DNA of 64,000 bases from Bacteroidota bacterium (GTDB lineage Bacteria > Bacteroidota > Bacteroidia > JACCXN01), in NCBI GenBank assembly GCA_013696965.1, contig JACCXN010000074.1:1-64000 (forward strand), read 5' to 3'. Position 1 is the first letter of the stretch. Every line of letters starts with the position of its first letter. The notes beneath the pieces are model-generated. The model did not search any database. It was not told the origin of the DNA and saw only the letters and a program-made list of their open reading frames with translations. Below are positions 8,326 to 15,884 of the stretch, one piece after another. The translations under genes and the position numbers were made by a program.

Positions 8326-8766
8326 ATGGATTTCGGTATTGTGAATGAAAAGGTATTGACGATAATAAAAATGAATGAGCAATTATCAAGGATCACCTAC
8401 AACGATCCAAATTATGATCAGCTAGAAGATAAGGTTTATGAAATTCAGGATGAAGTAAATGACAAATTTGGCGATTACTTTGAAGATATAATGGAGGATG
8501 TTTATAAGGAATTAGGATGTGATGATGATGTTTTGAATTTCACCGATTACATCGCTAAATCCTATACTGTTTCTGGAGAAAAAAATCCGGATGGTTCATT
8601 GAAATTTGAGGAAGCGCCCAATGATTGTATAATTATCAGGATTAGTCCAAAGGCATTAAACGGAAAATCAATCAATGCAAAAATTTATTTGAAACCAAAT
8701 CCGCTTAGAATTGGTTTTGCAATTGAAAAGCTTGAACGCATTGTTTGGAACAGTGAACAGCTTTAA
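8326..8766 (+). CDS. conserved-looking acidic protein of unknown function
   Basis: A 146-residue soluble protein, strongly acidic in its first half (repeated D/E between residues 24 and 66, including D-D-D-V near 56), with a basic strand-rich second half (I-I-I-R-I-S-P-K-A-L, then A-K-I-Y-L-K-P-N-P). There is no signal peptide or membrane segment. I do not recognise the family. It starts with a well-placed ATG and its codon pattern matches its neighbours, so it is probably real. It sits alone between the 170-bp repeat array and the two-component operon. Confidence 0.7.
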   Translation: MDFGIVNEKVLTIIKMNEQLSRITYNDPNYDQLEDKVYEIQDEVNDKFGDYFEDIMEDVYKELGCDDDVLNFTDYIAKSYTVSGEKNPDGSLKFEEAPNDCIIIRISPKALNGKSINAKIYLKPNPLRIGFAIEKLERIVWNSEQL

Positions 8767-8880
8767 TTCTTATCTCTAATTTACCGGGAGCTTTAATGTG
8801 AAGAATGCTAAAAATAAACAGCATTAAATTCGTAAATTGTTAGCCTAGTTTTATTATTTCCTAAATTAAATCAGAATTTA

Positions 8881-9930
8881 ATGAACAAACAAAAAATCTA
8901 CTGGATCTGCCAGGTTTCAGGATGGTTTCTGTTTGTTCTATTAAACAGTTTTTTTATTCAACTCGAACAAGAGCTAAGTTCCCAGATTATTACTGGACTT
9001 GTTGTTTCTTTTTTTATTGGAATAAGCACTTCTCATGTATACAGGAACTTTATTATTCGTTCCGGGTGGTTAAAATATGGCTTTATAAAGCTTATTCCGC
9101 GCTTTATTATTTCCTCGCTTATTCTATCGCTTGTTTATTACCTGCTTTACTTTTCTATTATCTCATTTTTATATGAACCTACGCTCTCTGTTCCTAAATT
9201 AGCAGGTCTTTTTGCAGATATTCTCAACATTGCTTTCGTTTATTTTGTTTGGTCATTGATTTACTTTCTCTTTAATTTTATTGAAAATTATAAGAAGGAA
9301 GAAATTAAAAATCTAAAATGGGAGGCCAGTACAAAAGAAATTGAACTTAACAGGTTAAAATCCCAGTTAAATCCTCATTTTATGTTTAATGCAATGAACA
9401 GCATAAGAGCTTTGGTGGATGAAAATCCTCAAAAGGCAAAAAATGCTATCACCCAACTTTCAAATATTTTGCGCAACACACTTCAAATGGGCAGGAAAAG
9501 ACTAATTTCTTTTGATGAAGAATTAAGCCTGGTAAGAGATTATCTTGGGCTGGAATTTACCCGGTATGAAGAGCGGCTAAATGTGGAATATAAATTGGAT
9601 CCTTTGTCTATACAATTTAAAGTACCCCCATTAATGATTCAAACAATTGTTGAAAATGCCATTAAACATGGTATAGCAAAGCTCATAAAAGGAGGGAAGA
9701 TTGAAATTCAAACAGCCGTTAAAGGAGATTTTTTATTCATCACTGTAATAAATGATGGAAAATTAAAGGAAGAAATTAATCAGGAAAAAGGTTTTGGAAT
9801 AAAAAATACGATTGAAAGATTAAGTTTGTTATACGGAAATAATGCTACTTTTAATATCAGAGGTTTAAATGAAAATAAAGTAATTACAGAAATTAAAATA
9901 CCAAAGTATTATGAAAGCACTGATAATTGA
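8881..9930 (+). CDS. LytS/YehU-type sensor histidine kinase
   Basis: A 349-residue membrane kinase. Four hydrophobic segments occupy about residues 10-30, 35-50, 70-97 and 108-134. A short coiled linker leads to the His_kinase domain with L-N-P-H-F-M-F-N (phospho-acceptor His166) and an HATPase domain with the N-box V-E-N-A-I-K-H-G near 257-264 and a G-box G-F-G-I-K-N near 301. It lacks a dedicated extracellular sensor domain, as is common for the family. It overlaps the LytTR response-regulator gene by 20 bases, which makes the two a cognate pair in one operon. The signal sensed is unknown. Confidence 0.92.
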   Translation: MNKQKIYWICQVSGWFLFVLLNSFFIQLEQELSSQIITGLVVSFFIGISTSHVYRNFIIRSGWLKYGFIKLIPRFIISSLILSLVYYLLYFSIISFLYEPTLSVPKLAGLFADILNIAFVYFVWSLIYFLFNFIENYKKEEIKNLKWEASTKEIELNRLKSQLNPHFMFNAMNSIRALVDENPQKAKNAITQLSNILRNTLQMGRKRLISFDEELSLVRDYLGLEFTRYEERLNVEYKLDPLSIQFKVPPLMIQTIVENAIKHGIAKLIKGGKIEIQTAVKGDFLFITVINDGKLKEEINQEKGFGIKNTIERLSLLYGNNATFNIRGLNENKVITEIKIPKYYESTDN

Positions 9931-10645
9931 TGATGAACGTCTTGCCCGGCAAGAGTTAAAATCACTTCTTTCTGATTATTCTGAGATAGAGATTATTGGT
10001 GAGGCGAACAATGCCGATGAAGCCATTGAACAAATTAAAGAAAAACAACCCGATCTTATTTTTCTTGACATACAAATGCCAGAAAAAAACGGTTTTCAAA
10101 TGCTTGAACAATTAGATGCTGTTCCTTATGTGATTTTTGTGACAGCTTATGATGAATATGCCTTAAAAGCATTTGAAGTAAATGCACTGGATTATTTATT
10201 AAAGCCCATTCAAACAAAAAGACTTGATGAGGCGTTAAAAAAAGTAATGCAAATTGAATCCAAAACCAAGGTACATGTTTATCCTGAACATTCAATAATT
10301 CAGGGATTGCTGGGAGAAAACGACCAGGTTTTTGTCAAGGACGGAGAGAAATGTTGGTTTGTGAAACTATCAGAAATACGTTTGTTTGAATCTGAAGGAA
10401 ATTATGTTAGGGTTTATTTTAATTCCAACAGGCCATTGATATTAAAATCACTTAACAGTCTCGAAGAAAGATTGGACAGTAAAGCTTTTTTCAGGGCCAG
10501 TCGAAAACATATTATTAATTTAAAATGGATAAGTAAGATTGAAAGCTGGTTTAATGGTGGGCTTATGGTAACCCTTGAGGGTGGTGAACAAGTTGAAATA
10601 TCAAGAAGGCAATCGGCTAAATTCAGAGAAATGATGAGTCTTTAA
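9911..10645 (+). CDS. LytTR-family response regulator
   Basis: A 244-residue transcription regulator. The receiver domain (1-120) has the acidic pair D-D at 7-8, the phosphorylated Asp53 in I-F-L-D-I-Q-M-P, and the conserved T-A-Y-D-E-Y and L-L-K-P-I segments. A LytTR DNA-binding domain follows (about 140-240) with I-R-L-F-E-S-E-G-N-Y-V-R-V-Y and F-F-R-A-S-R-K-H-I-I-N-L. It is the partner of the overlapping kinase. Its stop shares one base with the start of the next gene (TAATG), so the membrane protein behind it is probably co-translated. Confidence 0.93.
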   Translation: MKALIIDDERLARQELKSLLSDYSEIEIIGEANNADEAIEQIKEKQPDLIFLDIQMPEKNGFQMLEQLDAVPYVIFVTAYDEYALKAFEVNALDYLLKPIQTKRLDEALKKVMQIESKTKVHVYPEHSIIQGLLGENDQVFVKDGEKCWFVKLSEIRLFESEGNYVRVYFNSNRPLILKSLNSLEERLDSKAFFRASRKHIINLKWISKIESWFNGGLMVTLEGGEQVEISRRQSAKFREMMSL

Positions 10646-11085
10646 TGGAATTTTTTTATGAATACGGCCTCTGGGGTCTTTTTTTTGCAAGCTTTTTTGC
10701 CGCTACCTTGCTTCCCTTTGGTTCCGAAGGAGTATTAGCAATTATGATTGCCACTGGTTTTGATCTGTATACCTGTTTATGGGTTGCAACGGCAGGAAAC
10801 TGGCTTGGAGGCATGAGTTGTTATTTTCTGGGTTTTATTGGAAAATGGGAATGGATTGAAAAAGTATTGAAAATAAAACCTGAAAAAATAAAAAGCATTA
10901 AAGTAAAACTGGATAAATATGGTAGTCTAATGGGTTTGTTTACCTGGCTTCCAATAATTGGCGATCCTTTAGCTGTGGGTTTAGGGCTAATGCGAAGTAA
11001 CCTTGCTTTAGTTTCAATTTTTATGTTCGTAGGTAAGTTCCTGCGGTATATTGTTTTAGCCTACGCAACGGATTTAGCAGTTTAA
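10645..11085 (+). CDS. YqaA-type DedA/VTT membrane protein
   Basis: A 146-residue small DedA-superfamily protein. It has a re-entrant/first helix with F-A-A-T-L-L-P-F-G-S-E-G near 18-29, then G-N-W-L-G-G-M-S-C-Y near 50-59, a cytoplasmic charged stretch (K-I-K-P-E-K-I-K-S-I-K), and the diagnostic F-T-W-L-P-I-I-G-D-P-L-A-V-G-L-G near 98-113. Related proteins are membrane-lipid scramblase or transporter candidates; the YqaA subgroup has no proven role. Translational coupling to the response regulator suggests a link to envelope sensing. Its TAA overlaps the stop of the convergent peroxidase gene by four bases (TTAA at 11082-11085). Confidence 0.85.
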   Translation: MEFFYEYGLWGLFFASFFAATLLPFGSEGVLAIMIATGFDLYTCLWVATAGNWLGGMSCYFLGFIGKWEWIEKVLKIKPEKIKSIKVKLDKYGSLMGLFTWLPIIGDPLAVGLGLMRSNLALVSIFMFVGKFLRYIVLAYATDLAV

Positions 11086-12065
11086 TTATAAGAAAAACGA
11101 CTGTCGGTCAAGGCTTTCAAAAATTCTTCAATATCCGTTATTTCTTGCTCGCTAAGGTTTAAAGGACTTAGCATTAAACTATCTTCATTAATCCTGTTTT
11201 TGACAAACTTATCAGGCTGGTTATAAAATTCAATACTTTCTCTTAATGTTGTAAACATGCCGTTATGCATATAGGGAGCTGTAACAGCAATGTTTCTCAA
11301 ACCCGGAACTTTAAATTTACCTAAATCGCTACTGTCTTTTGATATTTCAAAACGACCAACATCATTAAATTCTAATCCGTTAAAAAGACCTATATTCTTA
11401 AATTCATTTCCAGTGAAATCTGGTCCAAAGTGACAATCGAAACATTTGCCCTTAGTATTAAAGATTTCCCTTCCCCTGATTGCAGATTCATTCATTGCTC
11501 CTTCATTTCCATTCATCCATCTGTCAAAGGGAGAGTTTGCTGTTCCAAGTGATTTTTGAAATTCAGCAAGGCTAATTCCTATATTCTCCTTACTTGCTTT
11601 GCTTTTAAAAATTTTCTTAAATAGCCTGGAATATTCAGGGTTATCATTTAATCTTTTTATAGCTTCAGTAATTGGCAAACCCATTTCATCAGGATGTTCA
11701 ATAGGCATTAAAGCCTGCTGTTCTAGGGAAGATGCTCTTCCATCCCAGAAAAAACTCGACATCTCTTCCACATTCATAACAGTAGGCGTGTTTCTTTTTG
11801 TTTTAATTGAATCAACACCAAAGCTTAAAGCTACATTATCTGAGAAAGCAAAATTGGGTTTGTGGCATGAGGAGCAACTAATTGAATAATTCTTTGAAAG
11901 AATTGTGTCGAAAAATAATTTTTCACCTAGCTGAGAAACTGTTTTGATCTTTATATTCTTGCTTTTAACACCAGGATTATTAGTAAATGCTGCTAAAAAC
12001 ACAAATCCTATCAACAGTACCAGCAATGTTAAAGTCCGTGTCAATTTTGTTTGTTTTTTGTGCAA
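11082..12065 (-). CDS. di-haem cytochrome c peroxidase (MauG/CcpA family)
   Basis: A 327-residue periplasmic enzyme that reduces hydrogen peroxide using cytochrome electrons, or a MauG-like oxidase. An N-terminal membrane anchor or signal (about 10-28) precedes two CXXCH haem sites: C-S-S-C-H at 64-68 and C-F-D-C-H at 208-212. The block R-N-T-P-T-V-M-N (91-98) with F-F-W-D-G-R, and T-A-P-Y-M-H-N-G-M-F late in the protein, are standard family features. Length is normal. It is monocistronic, divergent from the SiaC-like gene, with a 16-base palindrome in the shared upstream region. Confidence 0.92.
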   Translation of the reverse strand: MHKKQTKLTRTLTLLVLLIGFVFLAAFTNNPGVKSKNIKIKTVSQLGEKLFFDTILSKNYSISCSSCHKPNFAFSDNVALSFGVDSIKTKRNTPTVMNVEEMSSFFWDGRASSLEQQALMPIEHPDEMGLPITEAIKRLNDNPEYSRLFKKIFKSKASKENIGISLAEFQKSLGTANSPFDRWMNGNEGAMNESAIRGREIFNTKGKCFDCHFGPDFTGNEFKNIGLFNGLEFNDVGRFEISKDSSDLGKFKVPGLRNIAVTAPYMHNGMFTTLRESIEFYNQPDKFVKNRINEDSLMLSPLNLSEQEITDIEEFLKALTDSRFSYN

Positions 12066-12162
12066 TGATACTAAAAATAATTAAATTATTGGATTTTACA
12101 ATGCATAACTTGGGACTTAGCTTGTAATTTTAATGTGGTATTTGAAAGGAATAGCGTTTTTT

Positions 12163-12178
12163 AAACCAGGCCTGGTTT
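12163..12178. promoter_or_regulatory. 16-bp perfect palindrome between divergent genes
   Basis: AAACCAGGCCTGGTTT is a perfect dyad without a loop, about 100 bases upstream of the peroxidase start and 160 upstream of the SiaC-like start. It could be an operator for a dimeric repressor controlling either gene. No second copy was noticed in the window. The role is inferred from shape and position alone. Confidence 0.3.
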
Positions 12179-12339
12179 CTCATTTCCTGTACTTTTTTTC
12201 TTCCAATTTATAAAAAAAGACAAAAATATTTTTTGATAATCTTTCTTCTTGTTTGATTTATCTTCTCTAAATACAGATAGGTAGAATTAATGAATTTTGA
12301 AAGCTTATTTGTTTTAAATTAGCTTTAACAATAGGAATT

Positions 12340-12732
12340 ATGGAACCATTAATAATCCCGGGCACAGAAATATGTCCGGATGTTAGGCTTGATGTTTTAA
12401 ATAATATTTTTGAAATTAAAGGTAAATCAATACCTCCTGATGGAAAAACCTTTTACGAGCCTATTTTGGATTGGTTGAAAATATATTCCTATAATCCAAA
12501 CCAAACAACCAATTTTAGATTTAATTTAGAATTTTTCAATATTACATCTTCTAAAATGCTATTGTTTATTCTCTATAAACTCAGCGATATTCACGCTTCT
12601 GGCTTTAATGTTAATATTACCTGGTGTTATGGTGATGATGATATGTTTGAGGTTGGTGAGGATTATGCATACATGATCAATATCCCCTTTGATTTTATTG
12701 CAAATCCTGAAAAAACAGATTCTGCAGCCTAA
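12340..12732 (+). CDS. SiaC-family (DUF1987) regulatory phosphoprotein
   Basis: A 130-residue protein of the DUF1987 family. Visible family features are P-D-V-R-L-D near 13-18, the proline-rich S-I-P-P-D-G-K-T-F-Y-E-P block (30-41), and F-F-N-I-T-S-S-K (65-72), which carries the position of the phosphorylated Thr of Pseudomonas SiaC (here Thr69 by alignment from memory). The end, W-C-Y-G-D-D-D-M-F-E-V-G-E-D-Y, is also typical. In Pseudomonas the protein is switched by a SiaB kinase and a SiaA PP2C phosphatase. No SiaB-like kinase is adjacent; a PP2C phosphatase gene lies 9 kb away. Confidence 0.8.
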   Translation: MEPLIIPGTEICPDVRLDVLNNIFEIKGKSIPPDGKTFYEPILDWLKIYSYNPNQTTNFRFNLEFFNITSSKMLLFILYKLSDIHASGFNVNITWCYGDDDMFEVGEDYAYMINIPFDFIANPEKTDSAA

Positions 12733-12821
12733 ATACTTTCTTAATTTTTTGGCTTGATTCCTTTAGCTATATTTGCACCTATTAATTTTTTCTTGCACAA
12801 TTTTTTTCTGTAGTTATTTGT

Positions 12822-13577
12822 ATGCGTGAGGATTTGAAAAGGATAATGGTTATTGCCCACAGAGGTTCCTCTGCAATTGCCCCGGAAAACACAATTTCTG
12901 CTTTTAAACAAGCAGTTATTGAAGGTTCCGATATTATTGAACTAGATGTGCATCAATCCAAGGACGGTGTGGTCCTTTGCATTCATGATGAAGAACTCTC
13001 AAGAACAACTACCGGTAAAGGCAAAGTAATTAATTTCACTTTCGAAGAACTAAAACTATTTGATGCGGGTGTAAAATTCAGCCAAAAATTTAAGGGAGAA
13101 ACAATTCCTTCACTGGAACAGGTTCTGGAAGAAATAAAATTACCAATTTTAATAGAAATTAAAAATGCAACAGGTTATTATCCTGAAATTGAACAAAATA
13201 TTATCAATTTGCTTAAAAAACACAATTCAATTAATAGATGTATTATTCAATCCTTTGAAAACAGTATACTATTTAAAATAAGAGAGTTGAATGATCAAGT
13301 TGAACTTCATAAGTTGGTGTTGGGGAATCTACCTATTGTACCCTTTCATATTGACAATAAACTTAAAAGGGGTGAAATAACGGAATATTCCAATGTAAAG
13401 GCAATTAATCCTAATCATAAATTTCTTTCAAAAAACCTTGTAGATCAAATTCATAAAAATGGCCAAAAAGTATTTACCTGGACTGTTGATGATGAGTCAG
13501 ATATGATTAAGGTAATTGGATTTGGTGTTGACGGAATAATTACCAATTACCCTGATCGTCTTTTAAATTTACTTTAG
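12822..13577 (+). CDS. glycerophosphodiester phosphodiesterase
   Basis: A 251-residue GDPD-family TIM-barrel enzyme that hydrolyses glycerophosphodiesters to glycerol 3-phosphate and an alcohol. The catalytic set is present: H-R-G at 13-15, E-N-T at 22-24, the metal ligands E40 and D42 in I-E-L-D-V, and H55 in C-I-H-D-E. The C-terminal strands include F-T-W-T-V-D and G-V-D-G-I-I-T-N-Y-P, as expected. There is no signal peptide, so a cytoplasmic role (UgpQ-like) is likely. An internal ATG at codon 9 is an alternative start. Its product feeds the GlpD enzyme encoded at 4638. Confidence 0.9.
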   Translation: MREDLKRIMVIAHRGSSAIAPENTISAFKQAVIEGSDIIELDVHQSKDGVVLCIHDEELSRTTTGKGKVINFTFEELKLFDAGVKFSQKFKGETIPSLEQVLEEIKLPILIEIKNATGYYPEIEQNIINLLKKHNSINRCIIQSFENSILFKIRELNDQVELHKLVLGNLPIVPFHIDNKLKRGEITEYSNVKAINPNHKFLSKNLVDQIHKNGQKVFTWTVDDESDMIKVIGFGVDGIITNYPDRLLNLL

Positions 13578-13710
13578 CCAATTAATTATTCCTTTTTGGA
13601 TTTACTCCTTTTTTTTAGATTTTGTTTTCTTTAATGTAGATAGATTATTATCTTTAATTGTGTTTTTTAGTTATAGAAAATAAAGCTTTTCCATTTTTTA
13701 AATAATCCAA

Positions 13711-14298
13711 ATGTCATTTTTTGATACTTTATTTAATCAATTTTTTTCAAGAGAAAACAAGGTCAAAAGCATTGATATAAGTGAAAATCTGCTTAGATCA
13801 GATAAATATATTGCCGCTTATCAAAAGTGGCGAAATTCCACAAGGCCAGTTGAATTCAGTGAACAAATTGCCAAAGCATATCAATTAAAAAAAGCAGGAG
13901 TAGAAGACAATATACATGTCTCACTCTATAATTCTGTTTACGCAAACGGGTTCTTTTTCACAATTAATGATGCAATGGATGAAAATGAACTTGAATTTAT
14001 TTTCGATTATTTTAAAGAAAGGGTATTAGATATGGGATATTTTCTTGCAACATCGGATAGACGTATTCGTGAAAAAAACAGCCAAATCGAAGAAATACAA
14101 AAGCATTTTTTGAAACCAAAAAACAAAATGAATGAGGATTTGTTGGAGCAATTGTATGGAAATGTACTGATAGAATATGTTAAAATTAACGGGATTTCAA
14201 GTTATATTAAAATAATGGCCAATGTATATTCTGATTCAAAATTTAAAAAACCACTAGGATTTGATGAATTCATGGAAAAATTGCCAGGTAGAGATTAA
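13711..14298 (+). CDS. protein of unknown function
   Basis: A 195-residue soluble protein that I do not recognise. It opens with an amphipathic M-S-F-F-D-T-L-F-N-Q-F-F helix, has a central alpha/beta region (V-S-L-Y-N-S-V-Y-A-N-G-F-F-F near 70-85) followed by helices with Q-I-E-E-I-Q-K-H, and ends K-L-P-G-R-D. There is no export signal. Codon use is like that of its neighbours. It is followed 23 bases later by another small unknown protein whose promoter overlaps this gene's 3' end. Confidence 0.65.
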   Translation: MSFFDTLFNQFFSRENKVKSIDISENLLRSDKYIAAYQKWRNSTRPVEFSEQIAKAYQLKKAGVEDNIHVSLYNSVYANGFFFTINDAMDENELEFIFDYFKERVLDMGYFLATSDRRIREKNSQIEEIQKHFLKPKNKMNEDLLEQLYGNVLIEYVKINGISSYIKIMANVYSDSKFKKPLGFDEFMEKLPGRD

Positions 14299-14310
14299 AA
14301 GTTATTTTTG
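14281..14310 (+). promoter_or_regulatory. Bacteroidota-type promoter inside the 3' end of the preceding gene
   Basis: TTG at 14281-14283, a 19-base spacer, and TATTTTTG at 14303-14310 match the -33/-7 consensus (TTG-N19-TAnnTTTG) in sequence and spacing. Predicted transcription starts near 14315, only about seven bases before the ATG at 14322, so the mRNA would be almost leaderless. Confidence 0.5.
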
Positions 14311-14321
14311 CAGTCAATAAA

Positions 14322-14570
14322 ATGGATTTTATGAGAGTTGTAGATGAAATACCGCATGAATTATTTAAAATAACTGTTTTTTCCTGGAATGCCAAATACA
14401 TTATTAAATTTGAACTAGATAATTTTGAGCAGAGTTATAAAATTTCTGAAAATGATGTTTCTGGTATAGAGGAATTAAAAAACAGTGTAAATGAAACATT
14501 TTTAGATGAAGTGTTCGAACATTTTCTAGCCATGAGAAAATCTTTTGGAAAAGCAATTCAACTGAAATAA
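14322..14570 (+). CDS. small protein of unknown function
   Basis: An 82-residue acidic protein without a signal peptide or membrane helix. Strand-like segments (F-K-I-T-V-F-S-W-N-A-K-Y-I-I-K-F-E-L) are followed by an alpha-helical end (F-L-D-E-V-F-E-H-F-L-A-M-R-K-S). I do not recognise the family. The strong promoter placed directly before the ATG supports it as a real gene, transcribed separately from the upstream one. Confidence 0.6.
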   Translation: MDFMRVVDEIPHELFKITVFSWNAKYIIKFELDNFEQSYKISENDVSGIEELKNSVNETFLDEVFEHFLAMRKSFGKAIQLK

Positions 14571-14629
14571 TGAACATACTTTTTAATCAAATAATTAGTT
14601 TTTATTCATAACAAATAAAAAAAAACAAA

Positions 14630-15268
14630 GTGAAAAATTTACCATATTTAATAAATTTCGTGCTTTTAGCGGCTATAGGCTTTTTATATTACCTGCATTT
14701 TTCAACTACTCAAAACCCTGTTTCAATGGAACTTCCTCTACAACAGGAGGGTGAAGCACCAAGCAATATTCTCTCTGGAACTGGAATTTATTATGTTAAT
14801 ACTGATTCCCTTTGGGTAAATTATGAATTGGTAAAAGATGCACAGGATAATCTTAAAATCGAAAAATTAAAACTTGAAAGCCAATTTAAAACAAAATTAA
14901 GTGCTTTTGAAAAAGAATATATAGATTTACAAAATAAGGCCGGCAAGGGATTAATTACAATGGAAGAAGCTCAACGAAAAGAGGGAGAGTTAATGGAAAA
15001 GCAACAAAAACTTTTGGAGTTAAAAGATGAACTGGCATTGAAATTTATGGAAATGGAGCAGGAAATGAATGAAAAAATTCAAATAGCCATTTATGAGTAC
15101 CTAAATAAATTCAGGATGCAGAATGATATTAATTTTGTATTGGGTTACAACAGAGGTGGAGGAGCAGTTCTGATCGGAAATGATTCTCTTGAAATTACCA
15201 ATTCAATTGTAAGCGGTCTTAACACCGATTATAAAGCCCAGCAATTAACTGAAAAAGTTAAAAAATAA
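14630..15268 (+). CDS. OmpH/Skp-family periplasmic protein
   Basis: A 212-residue protein with an N-terminal hydrophobic helix (about 5-24), the OmpH motif Y-Y-V-N-T-D-S-L near 54-61, a long coiled coil (about 70-160, with K-I-E-K-L-K-L-E-S-Q and A-Q-R-K-E-G-E-L-M-E-K-Q-Q-K-L), and the closing F-V-L-G-Y-N-R-G-G-G strand. Skp proteins are trimeric holdases for unfolded outer-membrane proteins. The hydrophobic segment has no obvious cleavage site, so the protein may stay membrane-anchored. The start is a GTG at 14630; the first in-frame ATG would remove the membrane segment. Confidence 0.85.
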   Translation: MKNLPYLINFVLLAAIGFLYYLHFSTTQNPVSMELPLQQEGEAPSNILSGTGIYYVNTDSLWVNYELVKDAQDNLKIEKLKLESQFKTKLSAFEKEYIDLQNKAGKGLITMEEAQRKEGELMEKQQKLLELKDELALKFMEMEQEMNEKIQIAIYEYLNKFRMQNDINFVLGYNRGGGAVLIGNDSLEITNSIVSGLNTDYKAQQLTEKVKK

Positions 15269-15291
15269 AGCTCGAATATTAAATTTTAGTT

Positions 15292-15879
15292 TTACAATGT
15301 GGCAGCAACAAAAATTAAAGTCATATATGTTGCAAATATAGCCCCTGTACCAATAATACTTCCTAAGGCTGCTTTTTTCACACTTTTCAGTCTGTATTGG
15401 TCTTTATATCCTTTCATATAATCAGGATTTTTCATTAAGGTAGGATCTGAAACAATTTTTGGGCTAGGATTAGGATTTGAAGATGAATATGCCAAAATAA
15501 CTATCGGTAGAATGGGTAAGCAAACTGGGGATATGCCCCCAAGGCAAAAGGGAGTTGTGCCGGAATAATATTTTTCTACATCTTCCTTTCCTTTAAAATA
15601 GAGATCTGTTGTAGATGATTTACCAATTGCTTCTATCTCAGTATCTAAATGGCCAGGAAAAACCTCTTTTGTTCCATTTGCATATTTTATCATGAACACT
15701 TCAAGCAAGGGGAGTGAGGCATTTAATCCACTTGGTCTGTTGAATTCCACATATTTAATGCCTATTTCAATAATTTTTCCAGTTAATATTTCTCCGTTTA
15801 CGGTAATAATTGTGTCCTGGCCTTTTACAGAAAAGGAAATTGAAAATAAAGCAAGAAAGATAAATAAGATAATTTTCAT
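15292..15879 (-). CDS. secreted protein with the same N-terminal domain as its upstream neighbour
   Basis: A 195-residue protein with a signal peptide ending near V-K-G-Q-D (about residue 20). Residues 21-77 form a small beta domain (T-V-N-G-E-I-L-T-G-K-I-I-E-I; V-F-M-I-K-Y-A-N-G-T-K-E-V) that matches the N-terminal domain of the next gene. The second half has a short hydrophobic Pro/Cys segment (F-C-L-G-G-I-S-P-V-C-L-P-I-L-P) and a C-terminal transmembrane helix near 170-193. Its start lies five bases after the stop of the 15885 gene, so the two are an operon. Function unknown. Confidence 0.75.
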   Translation of the reverse strand: MKIILFIFLALFSISFSVKGQDTIITVNGEILTGKIIEIGIKYVEFNRPSGLNASLPLLEVFMIKYANGTKEVFPGHLDTEIEAIGKSSTTDLYFKGKEDVEKYYSGTTPFCLGGISPVCLPILPIVILAYSSSNPNPSPKIVSDPTLMKNPDYMKGYKDQYRLKSVKKAALGSIIGTGAIFATYMTLIFVAATL

Positions 15880-15884
15880 TTTTT

